Positions 30,241-39,017 of a stretch of DNA of 64,000 bases are shown here, in pieces. Numbering within the stretch: position 1 is the stretch's first letter; each line of letters begins with the position of its first letter. The DNA is taken from contig JABAAB010000078.1 of assembly GCA_014238945.1 (NCBI GenBank), positions 21,572 to 85,571 on the forward strand, given 5' to 3'. The position numbers and the translations under genes are program-made. The stretch comes from Lysobacterales bacterium. GTDB lineage: Bacteria > Pseudomonadota > Gammaproteobacteria > Xanthomonadales > SZUA-36. The notes under the pieces were generated by a model. The model did no database searches, had not been told where the DNA came from, and worked only from the letters and a program-made list of their open reading frames with translations.

Positions 30241-30658
30241 CCCGTTACATGAAACCCAACAGCCGAAAGGCTGGAGTCGCAGGAAGAACGGAAGCGGTCG
30301 AAAGACCGGATTCGAACGGAAAGCGAGTCAACTGGAAGGCCGACCCGCCGGAAGGTTGAAAGGGTAGAAGACAACGGACAGCGCCCAGGTGGTACAGGGC
30401 GCGTCACCCGGACCGGGTTCTGCCAAAAGAAGCGGTCGTACCATAAGGGTGGCTCGAGAGGGATACGCGGTTCCTTGAGATAGACGTGAAACACGTCGAT
30501 AAATAAAAGCGGGGAGAAGACTCGCGACCAGAAACCGAAGGGCAGAACTGATCGGAACTGGACAAAGTTGGAAAGGCCTAGGAGGATCTGCAGTCCACCG
30601 TAAGCGGAGTTCCTACACTTCTACGACGAGGGAGGCGCAAGCCTCCCTCGTTTTTTTT
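30241..30658 (+). ncRNA. Structured intergenic RNA, CsrB/RsmZ-like candidate
   Basis: A stretch of about 415 bases has its own promoter and ends in a strong terminator hairpin (30627-30650 plus T8), with no open frame of quality. It is packed with stem-loops: CAGCC-GAAA-GGCTG (30260-30273), CGGTC-GAAA-GACCG (30295-30308), GATTCG/CGAGTC with ACGGA in its loop (30309-30329), GCGCCC/GGGCGC (30381-30402) and GACGTG-AAA-CACGTC (30483-30497). Reading by eye gives about 18 GGA motifs, several as AGGA or ACGGA, comparable to E. coli CsrB (369 bases, about 20 GGA). The likely role is sequestration of a CsrA/RsmA protein. RNase P, tmRNA and SRP RNA signatures are absent. Family assignment is inference. 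Confidence 0.5.
30627..30658 (+). terminator. Terminator of the structured RNA
   Basis: A ten-base perfect stem CGAGGGAGGC (30627-30636), GCAA tetraloop, GCCTCCCTCG (30641-30650), then eight T residues. This is one of the strongest terminators in the window and ends the RNA rather than any protein gene. Confidence 0.9.
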
Positions 30659-30832
30659 GGCCCCGATATATCTGCTCACAATACCCCCTTAACTTGCCGT
30701 CAGCTGCGCAGATGACCTCTGGCACCCTATGATTCCACAATTTTCATAATACAATTGCATATCGTACTATTGAAATAAATCACATTGTCCAACGGTCTGA
30801 TCTTCGGTCATTGTGGAGAAAGAGGGAAATTA

Positions 30833-31630
30833 ATGAGGGATCCAATCATCCGCATCAGCAATCTGGTCTTCCACCGGGACTCGCAGGTGGTGCTGGATGA
30901 TGTCAGCATGGACATCAAACGGGGCAGTATTGTGGCCATCATGGGTCCGAGCGGTGTTGGTAAAACAACCATCCTGAGATTGATTTCCGGTCAGTTGGCT
31001 CCGCTCAGTGGGAGTGTTGAAGTCAACGGGCACCTGGTTTCCGCCATGACACGCAGAGAACTTTACAACTGCAGGAAAGAAATTGGGGTGTTGCTGCAAA
31101 ACGGTGCACTGTTTACCGATTTGACAGTATTTGAAAATATCGCGACACCACTACGAGAACACACCGACCTGGAAGAAAAGGAAATCAGGCAACGTGTCAT
31201 GGAGAAATTGGAATCCGTCGGATTGAGTGGCACCGAGGACCTGATGCCACACAGCCTGTCCGGTGGTATGGCCCGTAGGGTCGCGCTGGCGCGTGCTGTA
31301 ATAATGAACCCAAAGATCGTATTGTTCGACGAACCGATGACCGGACTGGACCCGATTGCGATGTCCACCGTTGGCAGATTGATACGTGAAACCAATGACC
31401 GCCTGGGTCTTACCAGTGTCATTGTCACCCACAACGTGGCACAGATGAAGAAACTGGTGGATTACTGTTTCATCCTGGCCTCGTCAAAACTGGTGGCCGA
31501 AGGCAGCCCGCAAACATTGATTCACAGCAGTGACCCGGCCGTAGACCAATTCATGAACGGTCGTGTTGAAGGGCCCATCTCATACAAGTACCAGGGCAAC
31601 CCGGATTCGGCAAGCGGGACACCATCCTGA
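30833..31630 (+). CDS. mlaF: Phospholipid ABC transporter ATP-binding protein
   Basis: A 265-residue ATPase of the Mla (maintenance of outer-membrane lipid asymmetry) system, which moves phospholipid between inner and outer membranes. Walker A is GPSGVGKTT (about residue 41), the signature is LSGGMARRVALARA (about 144), and Walker B is KIVLFDEPMTGLDP. The ATG at 30833 has AGAGGGAA upstream; a TTG 48 bases earlier is in frame but unsupported. First gene of the operon mlaF-mlaE-mlaD-mlaC-mlaA. Confidence 0.93.
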   Translation: MRDPIIRISNLVFHRDSQVVLDDVSMDIKRGSIVAIMGPSGVGKTTILRLISGQLAPLSGSVEVNGHLVSAMTRRELYNCRKEIGVLLQNGALFTDLTVFENIATPLREHTDLEEKEIRQRVMEKLESVGLSGTEDLMPHSLSGGMARRVALARAVIMNPKIVLFDEPMTGLDPIAMSTVGRLIRETNDRLGLTSVIVTHNVAQMKKLVDYCFILASSKLVAEGSPQTLIHSSDPAVDQFMNGRVEGPISYKYQGNPDSASGTPS

Positions 31631-31632
31631 AA

Positions 31633-32403
31633 ATGAACGCACCTGGCTCAAGAAAATCCAGACTGATGGCGCCCATAGCGGAAACCGGACATTGCGGTTT
31701 GTTCCTGATCAGAATGCTCGCCGGTCTCCGATTCGAACACCAGCAACTCATCAGTGTTCTGCAACAGATATACCTGGTCGGGGCCCGTTCACTGGTCATT
31801 ATCATGATCTGCGGTTTCTTTGTCGGCATGGTGCTGGCGTTACAGGCCATCAATGCCCTGCAACAATTTGGTGCGTCCGACCAGGTAAGTCTGCTGGTAG
31901 GAAAAACACTTTTTCGTGAGCTGGGACCGGTATTGACAGCTTTGCTTTTTGCCGGCAGGGCCGGCACTTCTATTGCCGCTGAAATCGGCCTGATGAAAGC
32001 CACCAGTCAAATCGATGCCATGCAATTAATGGCCATTGATCCGATTCAGCGCATTGCCCTGCCCCGCTTCCTTGCAGGACTTGTGTCGGTACCTTTACTG
32101 GCAGCCATGTTCAATGCTTTCGCGATTCTCGGGGCGGTTATATTTTCCATAGGTGTGATGGGTATAGACCCTGGCATTTTCTGGAGCAAACTGCAGACGG
32201 GAATTTATTTTGGCAAGGACTTTGTAGGTGGCATCTGGAAAAGTGTTGTATTTGGTGGTCTGGTAAGCCTGATCGCCGTATATTTTGGTTATTATGCAAA
32301 ACCCACCAGCGAGGGTGTTGGAACTGCAACAACCAGAACAGTTGTGCTGAGTTCTGTGCTGATACTCATTTTTGACTTTATCATGACATCGTTCCTTATC
32401 TGA
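31633..32403 (+). CDS. mlaE: Phospholipid ABC transporter permease
   Basis: A 256-residue permease of the MlaE family with about five membrane helices. The family core is present: FFVGMVLALQAINALQQFGASDQV, LFRELGPVLTALLFAGRAGTSIAAEIGLMKATSQIDAMQLMAIDP, and the C-terminal DFIMTSFLI. It begins two bases after mlaF. It forms the inner-membrane channel on which the MlaD ring sits. Confidence 0.95.
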   Translation: MNAPGSRKSRLMAPIAETGHCGLFLIRMLAGLRFEHQQLISVLQQIYLVGARSLVIIMICGFFVGMVLALQAINALQQFGASDQVSLLVGKTLFRELGPVLTALLFAGRAGTSIAAEIGLMKATSQIDAMQLMAIDPIQRIALPRFLAGLVSVPLLAAMFNAFAILGAVIFSIGVMGIDPGIFWSKLQTGIYFGKDFVGGIWKSVVFGGLVSLIAVYFGYYAKPTSEGVGTATTRTVVLSSVLILIFDFIMTSFLI

Positions 32404-32452
32404 ACGAGCTGATTATTACTGCTAATATTTATCGTAAGACGGGATTTGAATT

Positions 32453-32923
32453 ATGCGTGCAAACTACCAGGTTGAAGTAACTTCCGGCGTGTTCCTGTTG
32501 CTGGGAATTGCAGCCATGCTTTGGTTGGCCACCGAGGCCACCGACTACGGCATGCAGGTAGGTGATGATACCTACCGGGTGACCGCACGCTTCTCTAACG
32601 TAGCCGACCTGAAAGATGGTGCACCGGTTAAAATCGGTGGTGTGACCGTCGGCCTGGTAGAACGAATTTCACTTGACCCTGTCACATTTGATGCCATCGT
32701 TGAATTACAGATTGACGGGCGCTATGCGGATATACCAACCGATACCAGTGCCTCCATTCTGACCAGTGGCATTTTGGGTGATCGCTATGTAGGTCTGGAA
32801 CCCGGTGGCGCATTGGAAGCTCTGGCGGACGGTGACCAGATTTTGATAACACAATCCGCCGTGGTCCTTGAATCACTGGTCAGCAAATACCTGTTCAATA
32901 CCGGTAAAGAGGAAGGTGAATGA
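32453..32923 (+). CDS. mlaD: Phospholipid transport substrate-binding protein, MCE domain
   Basis: A 156-residue protein with an N-terminal membrane anchor (about 9-28) and one MCE domain (about 37-115, with VADLKDGAPVKIGGVTVGLVERISLDP). In E. coli MlaD forms a hexameric ring with a hydrophobic pore for lipid. The typical Gly-rich C-terminal part (SGILGDRYVGLEPG) is intact. It lies 49 bases after mlaE and overlaps mlaC by four bases. Confidence 0.93.
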   Translation: MRANYQVEVTSGVFLLLGIAAMLWLATEATDYGMQVGDDTYRVTARFSNVADLKDGAPVKIGGVTVGLVERISLDPVTFDAIVELQIDGRYADIPTDTSASILTSGILGDRYVGLEPGGALEALADGDQILITQSAVVLESLVSKYLFNTGKEEGE

Positions 32924-33540
32924 ACATCCAGTTTAAATTTTTGATCCTGTTGGCAGGCTTCATGGTCAGCTCAATGCTTCATGCCCAGGACATTGAGCAC
33001 GACCCTGCAACATTGCTCAAGCAGACAACGAACAACATCTTTATCAAGTTGAACGAAAACATGGAAGAGTTCACGGCAGACCCGAGTGGGCTGCAGCAAC
33101 TCATCAAAACGGAGCTGATGCCCTTACTGGATATAGATTACGCCGCCCGTTTGATACTTGGACGCGCTGGCCGGGGCATTGAAAAAGAGAAGATTGACAG
33201 CTTTTCCCAATGTATGAGCACGCTGCTGATTTCCCGCTATGCAACCGGATTGCTGGAATTCCGCAGCACTGAACAACTACAGGTGCTGCCCCTGAGGGGA
33301 GAACTGAACGAAAAACTGACCCGGGTGCGTTCCCGTTTACAGCTGTCCAAGGGTGGGTACGCTCCCATAGACTATGCATTTCACAAGACAGCCGCGGGCT
33401 GGAAGGCATTTGACGTAATTGTTGAGGGAATTTCTTATGTCACCACCTACAGAAACCAGATCATGCCCGATGTTCAGGCCAATGGAATCGATTCCGTGAT
33501 TGCGCGTCTAAGCAGCGGTGAACTGGAACTGACTGACTGA
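32920..33540 (+). CDS. mlaC: Periplasmic phospholipid-binding protein
   Basis: A 206-residue periplasmic lipid shuttle with a signal peptide (to about residue 22, LHAQD). The MlaC/Ttg2D fold is indicated by LMPLLDIDYAARLILGRAGR (about 64-83) and AGWKAFDVIVEGISYVTTYRNQI near the C-terminus. It carries lipid between MlaA and MlaFEDB. The four-base overlap with mlaD indicates coupled translation. Confidence 0.93.
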   Translation: MNIQFKFLILLAGFMVSSMLHAQDIEHDPATLLKQTTNNIFIKLNENMEEFTADPSGLQQLIKTELMPLLDIDYAARLILGRAGRGIEKEKIDSFSQCMSTLLISRYATGLLEFRSTEQLQVLPLRGELNEKLTRVRSRLQLSKGGYAPIDYAFHKTAAGWKAFDVIVEGISYVTTYRNQIMPDVQANGIDSVIARLSSGELELTD

Positions 33541-33545
33541 TTGTC

Positions 33546-34319
33546 ATGCGCACAAAAAAACCGGCAGGCCTGTATTGTTTGATTTTTCTCAGTATGCTGA
33601 TGTCAGCATGTGCCGGTACACAAAACCGACATACCGACCCGCAGAACGACCCTTGGGAAGGATTCAATCGCAAGGTCTATGCTTTCAACAACGGTATGGA
33701 TAAAGTGGTGCGCCCGGTCGCCGTGGCCTATGACACGGTGATCCCGGATCCTGTTCAACGCGGGGTCGGTAATTTCTTCAGAAATCTTGAATATCCGGTG
33801 ACTTTTGTCAACCAGGTGCTACAGGGGAAATTCAAACAGGGTGCTGCCAGCACCGGTCGTTTCCTGGTCAATTCAACCGTTGGCTTACTGGGGTTCTTTG
33901 ATGTCGCCTCACGAATGGGTATACCGTTCTATAACGAGGACATTGGTCAGACACTCGCGACCTGGGGTTATGAAGACAGCCGCTACCTGATGCTGCCAAT
34001 TTTTGGCCCTTCCACATTGCGGGATGGAATCGGTCGTTACGCAGACAGTTTCTATCATCCGGTAGGTTATTACACACGCAAGGAAAAGACCTACTGGCCT
34101 TTCATTTTGCGCGGAGTCGATCAACGGGCCCGCTTCCTGTCACAGGACGCTGAACTGGAACAGGCCTACGATCCGTACGTGCTGATGCGTGACGTTTGGT
34201 TGCAAAACAGGAAGTACCAGATACATGACGGCGACCCACCCCTGACAGACTATGACCTTTATCTCGAGGACGACGTAGCTGAACCTGACCCGGAACCTGA
34301 TACGCCGGATCGGCAATGA
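33546..34319 (+). CDS. mlaA: Outer-membrane lipid-asymmetry lipoprotein MlaA/VacJ
   Basis: A 257-residue lipoprotein with lipobox LMSAC (Cys near residue 22) and the VacJ core NDPWEGFNRKVYAFNNGMDKVVRPVA (about 38-63), PVTFVNQVLQGKF and FGPSTLRDGIGRYADSFYHPVGYY. MlaA removes mislocalised phospholipid from the outer leaflet and passes it to MlaC. Here it directly follows mlaC, at the place where mlaB stands in E. coli; no STAS-domain MlaB gene occurs in the operon. Confidence 0.93.
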   Translation: MRTKKPAGLYCLIFLSMLMSACAGTQNRHTDPQNDPWEGFNRKVYAFNNGMDKVVRPVAVAYDTVIPDPVQRGVGNFFRNLEYPVTFVNQVLQGKFKQGAASTGRFLVNSTVGLLGFFDVASRMGIPFYNEDIGQTLATWGYEDSRYLMLPIFGPSTLRDGIGRYADSFYHPVGYYTRKEKTYWPFILRGVDQRARFLSQDAELEQAYDPYVLMRDVWLQNRKYQIHDGDPPLTDYDLYLEDDVAEPDPEPDTPDRQ

Positions 34320-34376
34320 CCTGAATCCGGCCGTTGTATCGCTGCTGATGGCTGTGGTAGCTGAATCCCAGAGATT

Positions 34377-36263
34377 GTGAGTACAGATTGGCACCCACTG
34401 CTCCACTGGGATAAGCTTTCACTTCGGGAAATTCCTCGTGTGGCAGGCTTTGTGGTGGGCAAAGTACAAACAAATACTAAAACTGCATTGCTGCTGGCAT
34501 GCTTGATGCTCAGCGGTTGCGGCGAACCTCCGTCCACTCAATCTGAAAAACCGGTCAAAGTCTATCGCCACGCCATGGACGGCGCTCCGGGTTCGCTTGA
34601 TCCGGCACAGGCGGCATCCGTTTACGCCAATTTCATGGTCGTAAATCTGTACGACACACTTTATCGATACAAATACCTGGCCCGCCCGTACCGCTTGCAC
34701 CCCAATCTCGCTGCAGATATGCCGACAATATCAATGGATGGCTTACAGCTGACGATTCCAATTAAAAAGGGGGTGCATTTCATTGATGATCCTGCTTTTG
34801 AAAATGGCATCGGCAGGGAGGTAAGAGCGCAGGATTTTGTATATTCCATCAAACGGCATTTCGACCCGAAAACGCGTGCCCAGGGTGCCTGGTTATGGCA
34901 GAACCGTATCGAAGGCCTGGATGAATGGAAGTCCCGGGGTTCCAACTATGACAACGAAATTTCTGGTCTGCGAGCTCTGGATGACCATACCATCCAGATT
35001 ACCCTGACACGACCGTTTCCTCAATTGCTACACACCCTGACACAGGGTTACTCATCGGTGGTACCCCAGGAAGCCATTGACCTGTACGGGCAGCAGCTAT
35101 CCAGTCACCCGGTCGGTTCCGGTCCATACCAGATGGTCAGCCGGGACCCCGTACGGGCAGTACTGGCCAGGAATCCGGCCTTTCGTGCGGAGCCCTTCGA
35201 TCTGCAAACCGAAGGATTCGACAAGCCAACTCAGGGCGGTTTGGGACTGGAAATATTGCAAGGTCGTGTGCCCCCGTTCACAGACCGTCTCGAACTGGAA
35301 TTCATCACCGAGGACGCTGCGCGCTGGAACGCATTTTCAGCAGGCGAGGTGCACTTCATCAAGGTTCCGGTAAGCCAGTTTGATAGCGTGTTGAGTGGCC
35401 GTGATCCACTGGCCCTGAGTCCGCAATTTGAGAACATCTACCAATTCCGGGCCTCGCAGGATGCAGGTTTCATTTACACCAACTTCAATATGGCCGATGA
35501 AAGTATCGGCTATCATCCCGACCAGCGACAGAATGACAGAAACCGCCTGCTGCGTTGTGCGATGGTAAAGGCCTTTGACTGGGAAAAAAGAAACGAGATC
35601 TTTTTTTACGGCATCGGGCGCGTATTCCCCGGTGTCCTGCCACCGTCGGTTCCCGAATATGATGCAAACGGCGACAGCGGTTATATCCTTCGCGACCTGG
35701 AAGGCGCACGAAAATTACTTCAGGAAGGTGAATGGAATGAGGATAATCTGCCGGTACTTGAGTATGGTTTCCCCAACAGTGTGACCGAGCGACAGATCTT
35801 TGAGCAGTTTCGAAACTTCATGATGGATATTGGCTATCCCCCAGAAAAGATCCGACCACTGATATTTGCTACTTACGGTGATTACCAGCGGGCTTACTCT
35901 CAGGGAAAAGTGACCTTGATCAACAGCAGTTGGACAATGGATTACCCAGATGCAGAAAACAATATGCAACTGTATTTTGGACCCAACGCAGCACCCGGTT
36001 CCAATTCGTCCAATTATGATAACCCCGAGTACAACCGGCTTTACCGGTCTGCCTCTTCCCTGCATGAATCACCTGAACGCACCCGTATTTATCGCCAGAT
36101 GAACCAGTTGTTGATCAATGATTGTGCGAGTATCACCGGTATCTCCAGGACCCTGTTGTTTCTGTGGGACAAGCAGGCACTGATGGTACCCGACCGGTCT
36201 TTTCTCGGCGGCTACTATCTGAGGTTTGTTGAGATATTGGACTCCACAACCGTTGTCCCATGA
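34377..36263 (+). CDS. oppA: Oligopeptide-type ABC transporter substrate-binding lipoprotein
   Basis: A 628-residue lipoprotein of the extracellular solute-binding family 5 (SBP_bac_5), with lipobox MLSGCGEPP around residue 49. Domain landmarks are MDGAPGSLDPAQAASVYANFMVVNLYDTLYRY near the N-terminus and NGIGREVRAQDFVYSIKRHFDP. The GTG at 34377 leaves an unusually long leader before the lipobox; GTG codons at 34440 or 34455 would give a normal lipoprotein signal, so the true start may lie there. It begins the operon oppABCDF and overlaps oppB by four bases. Peptide versus other substrate cannot be told. Confidence 0.82.
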   Translation: MSTDWHPLLHWDKLSLREIPRVAGFVVGKVQTNTKTALLLACLMLSGCGEPPSTQSEKPVKVYRHAMDGAPGSLDPAQAASVYANFMVVNLYDTLYRYKYLARPYRLHPNLAADMPTISMDGLQLTIPIKKGVHFIDDPAFENGIGREVRAQDFVYSIKRHFDPKTRAQGAWLWQNRIEGLDEWKSRGSNYDNEISGLRALDDHTIQITLTRPFPQLLHTLTQGYSSVVPQEAIDLYGQQLSSHPVGSGPYQMVSRDPVRAVLARNPAFRAEPFDLQTEGFDKPTQGGLGLEILQGRVPPFTDRLELEFITEDAARWNAFSAGEVHFIKVPVSQFDSVLSGRDPLALSPQFENIYQFRASQDAGFIYTNFNMADESIGYHPDQRQNDRNRLLRCAMVKAFDWEKRNEIFFYGIGRVFPGVLPPSVPEYDANGDSGYILRDLEGARKLLQEGEWNEDNLPVLEYGFPNSVTERQIFEQFRNFMMDIGYPPEKIRPLIFATYGDYQRAYSQGKVTLINSSWTMDYPDAENNMQLYFGPNAAPGSNSSNYDNPEYNRLYRSASSLHESPERTRIYRQMNQLLINDCASITGISRTLLFLWDKQALMVPDRSFLGGYYLRFVEILDSTTVVP

Positions 36264-37213
36264 AAGAGATTTCTTTTATAACCCGCAGATTGTTGTATGG
36301 CATCGTGTTGGTCGTAGGGGTGACATTCATCAGTTTCCTCCTGATGGTGTATTTTGGCCCGGACAAGACCTTTGAGTTGATCGGTAAAAACCCGACTTCA
36401 CAACAGATAGCAGAAGTACGGCAGTCATTGGGTTATGACCGGCCATTCCTGTTGCGTTATGTTGATTACCTGTTCGAACTTGGCACACTTGACCTGGGTC
36501 TGTCAGATACCAGTGGTGAACCGGTGGAGTCGGTTCTTGCCCGTAGCCTGCCGATATCGATCGCACTGGTTGTACCGGGATTCATACTGGGAAACCTGCT
36601 GGGTCTGGGCTTTGCACTGTTTGCTGCCTGGAATCGTGGCCGCTGGCCGGACAAGCTGATCATGGGTGCATCCGTGATGGGTATGAGTATCAGCTTCCTT
36701 GTTATCATCATCGTCTTGCAGGTGTTCTTGTGCACACCGTACGGCCTTAATATCTTTCCTGTCCGTGGCTGGCAGGTCCACGATTTCTCTTCCTACCTGC
36801 ACTACGTGAGCGTACCCACACTGGCGCTGGTGCTGGTCACGCTGGGTTACAACACCCGTTTTTACCGTGCAGTGATGGTAGAGGAAATCGCGCGTGACCA
36901 TATCCGGACTTTGCGCGCATTCGGGGCATCATCCTTTGAAATCCTGTTCAGGCATGTATTAAAGAACAGCCTGATACCGGTATTGACCAGGGTGATGTTT
37001 TCCGTACCATTTGTGTTGATATCAGGCAGTCTTTTACTGGAAAGTTTCTTTGGTATACCGGGTATTGGCCTGGTGACATTTAACGCGATCACCAGTGGCG
37101 ACCAACCCATATTGAAAGCGGTTGTTGGCCTCACAGGTGTGCTGTTCGTGATGGCATTGACGTTGAACGACCTGCTTTACGGTGTGGTCGATCCCAGGGT
37201 GGAAAGCAGCTGA
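36260..37213 (+). CDS. oppB: Oligopeptide ABC transporter permease (OppB type)
   Basis: A 317-residue binding-protein-dependent permease with six helices. The family features are FGPDKTFE-type long N-terminal periplasmic segment, RQSLGYDRPFLLRYVDYL, and the EAA-loop region RDHIRTLRAFGASSFEILFRHVLKNSLIPVLTR (about 212-244) that contacts the ATPases. It overlaps oppA by four bases (ATGA) and oppC by one base. Confidence 0.9.
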   Translation: MKEISFITRRLLYGIVLVVGVTFISFLLMVYFGPDKTFELIGKNPTSQQIAEVRQSLGYDRPFLLRYVDYLFELGTLDLGLSDTSGEPVESVLARSLPISIALVVPGFILGNLLGLGFALFAAWNRGRWPDKLIMGASVMGMSISFLVIIIVLQVFLCTPYGLNIFPVRGWQVHDFSSYLHYVSVPTLALVLVTLGYNTRFYRAVMVEEIARDHIRTLRAFGASSFEILFRHVLKNSLIPVLTRVMFSVPFVLISGSLLLESFFGIPGIGLVTFNAITSGDQPILKAVVGLTGVLFVMALTLNDLLYGVVDPRVESS

Positions 37214-38049
37214 TGCACTCTGTCTGGCAACGGCTGAAATCCGACCACTACGGTATGGGTGGCCTGCTGGTCGTGGCACTTTTTGCGCTAGCGACACTAA
37301 CGGTATGGACCGGATTGTTTGGCCAGGGTTGGGCGGAAGTCAGTGGCAATAGTTGGGAAAGCACCAGCGCCGCGCACTGGTTCGGCACCAATCTGCTTGG
37401 CCAGGATATTTTTCAACGCACACTGTTCGGTGCTGCAACCGCGTTTGAAGTCGGTTTGGTGGTGACGGGCTTTTCGACCCTGCTCGGTGCCATACTCGGG
37501 GGCCTGTCAGGTTGGTACAGCAAGGGCTGGGTGGACGAGATCATCCTGTGGATCAAGGGTGTACTTGACTCGATTCCTTTTTACCTGTTTGCAGCAGCGG
37601 TGGCTTTTGCCCTGCAGGGCAGACCGTGGGCCATGCACCTGGCCATGATCGTTACCTTCTGGACCACCACTGCTCGAATTGTGCGTGGGGAGGTGATACG
37701 CATTCGTCAACAGGAATTCATTGAGGCCGCACGTGCCATCGGTCTGAGTCAATTGACCATACTGTTCCGTCATGTATTACCCAATACCGTTCACATTCTG
37801 CTGGTGCAGGCCACCATCGTGTTTGTCGCAGCAATCAAAACCGAGGTCATTCTCAGCTTCCTCGGTCTGGGTATCCAGGACGGCGTCAGCTGGGGTCTGA
37901 TGCTGGCAGAGAGTTCACAGGAGGTGCTGGCCGGTCATTTCGGAAACTTCATCGCAGCAAGTGCAGCCCTGTTCCTGTTGCTGATGGGTTTCAATCTGCT
38001 GGCTGATGCCTTGCAGGACGCAACCGACACACGTGGAGCCATGACATGA
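37213..38049 (+). CDS. oppC: Oligopeptide ABC transporter permease (OppC type)
   Basis: A 278-residue permease. The N-terminus carries the conserved HWFGTNLLGQDIFQRTLFGAATAFEVGL motif of OppC/DppC proteins (about 56-83). The EAA loop is RQQEFIEAARAIGLSQLTILFRHVLPNTV (about 164-192). It pairs with OppB, overlapping it by one base, and overlaps oppD by four bases. Confidence 0.9.
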   Translation: MHSVWQRLKSDHYGMGGLLVVALFALATLTVWTGLFGQGWAEVSGNSWESTSAAHWFGTNLLGQDIFQRTLFGAATAFEVGLVVTGFSTLLGAILGGLSGWYSKGWVDEIILWIKGVLDSIPFYLFAAAVAFALQGRPWAMHLAMIVTFWTTTARIVRGEVIRIRQQEFIEAARAIGLSQLTILFRHVLPNTVHILLVQATIVFVAAIKTEVILSFLGLGIQDGVSWGLMLAESSQEVLAGHFGNFIAASAALFLLLMGFNLLADALQDATDTRGAMT

Positions 38050-39017
38050 GTGCGCCGGTGCTTGAAATTGCGAACCTGAGTATATGGCTCGACACCACCA
38101 CGGGCCGCAGGCAGGTGGTGGACAACATCAGCTTCAGTATTGAAGCAGGTGACACCACCGGGCTTGTCGGCGAGTCCGGTTGCGGCAAGACCATGACAGC
38201 ACTTGCCATTTTGGGTCTGTTGCCCGCCTCCAATACACATATGCGCTGCTCTTTCATCAAGGTCAAAGGAAGAGATATGCTCGGATTGGATGGGCAACAG
38301 CGACGACAGGTTCTTGGCCATGACATTGCCATGGTATTTCAACAACCCGGTACCGCACTCGATCCCGTATTCACCATAGGTCAGCAGATCAGTTCCGTTT
38401 ACCGACGTCACATCGGAGGCAGCAGGGAAAGCGCCAACAGGGCCACATTGAAGTCCCTTGAACAAACCGGCTTTGACCACCCAGAAGAAATCGTCCGGAC
38501 CTATCCGCACCAGTTGTCCGGTGGAATGAAGCAACTGGCCATGATCGCCATGGCTTCCATATGTCATCCCGCGGTGTTGATTGCCGATGAACCAACCACC
38601 GCCCTGGACAACACCACGCAGGCCTTGATCATAAAACAGCTGCAGCGTTTAAGAACCGCACATGGCACTGCAATATTATTGATTTCTCATGACCTGGCAG
38701 TGATTCGAAGCCTGTGTCGGGAGGTACTGGTCATGTATTGTGGCCGCTTACTGGAAAAAACCGATTGCACCCGGTTGTTTTCAACACCCCGTCACCCCTA
38801 CAGTGCAGGATTGATATCGTGCATCCCGATTATCAGCCCGCAAAGACCTGGGAGTATCAATACCATACCTGGACAGGTGCCGGTATCCACGGATCTGCCG
38901 ACAGGCTGCCATTTTTCGCCCAGGTGTGACCGGACGGTGGACCGGTGTCAGCAATCCGTGCCTCAATTTGAAACCGATGGCGACCATCAGGTTGCCTGTT
39001 TCAGGCCGTTGCCATGA
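38046..39017 (+). CDS. oppD: Oligopeptide ABC transporter ATPase (OppD type)
   Basis: A 323-residue ATPase with Walker A GESGCGKT (about residue 42), signature LSGGMKQLAMIAMA (about 158) and Walker B VLIADEPTTALD. The C-terminal region contains the oligopeptide-transporter Fe-S cysteine pattern (GCHFSPRCDRTVDRCQQ plus a later Cys), a feature of OppD/DppD proteins. It overlaps oppF by four bases. Confidence 0.9.
   Translation: MSAPVLEIANLSIWLDTTTGRRQVVDNISFSIEAGDTTGLVGESGCGKTMTALAILGLLPASNTHMRCSFIKVKGRDMLGLDGQQRRQVLGHDIAMVFQQPGTALDPVFTIGQQISSVYRRHIGGSRESANRATLKSLEQTGFDHPEEIVRTYPHQLSGGMKQLAMIAMASICHPAVLIADEPTTALDNTTQALIIKQLQRLRTAHGTAILLISHDLAVIRSLCREVLVMYCGRLLEKTDCTRLFSTPRHPYSAGLISCIPIISPQRPGSINTIPGQVPVSTDLPTGCHFSPRCDRTVDRCQQSVPQFETDGDHQVACFRPLP

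Noticed and set aside
30241..30658. Housekeeping RNA such as RNase P, tmRNA or SRP RNA
   Set aside because: The conserved GAGGAAAGTCCGGGC of RNase P, the tRNA-like end of tmRNA and the SRP GGAAGGAAGCAG loop are not present.
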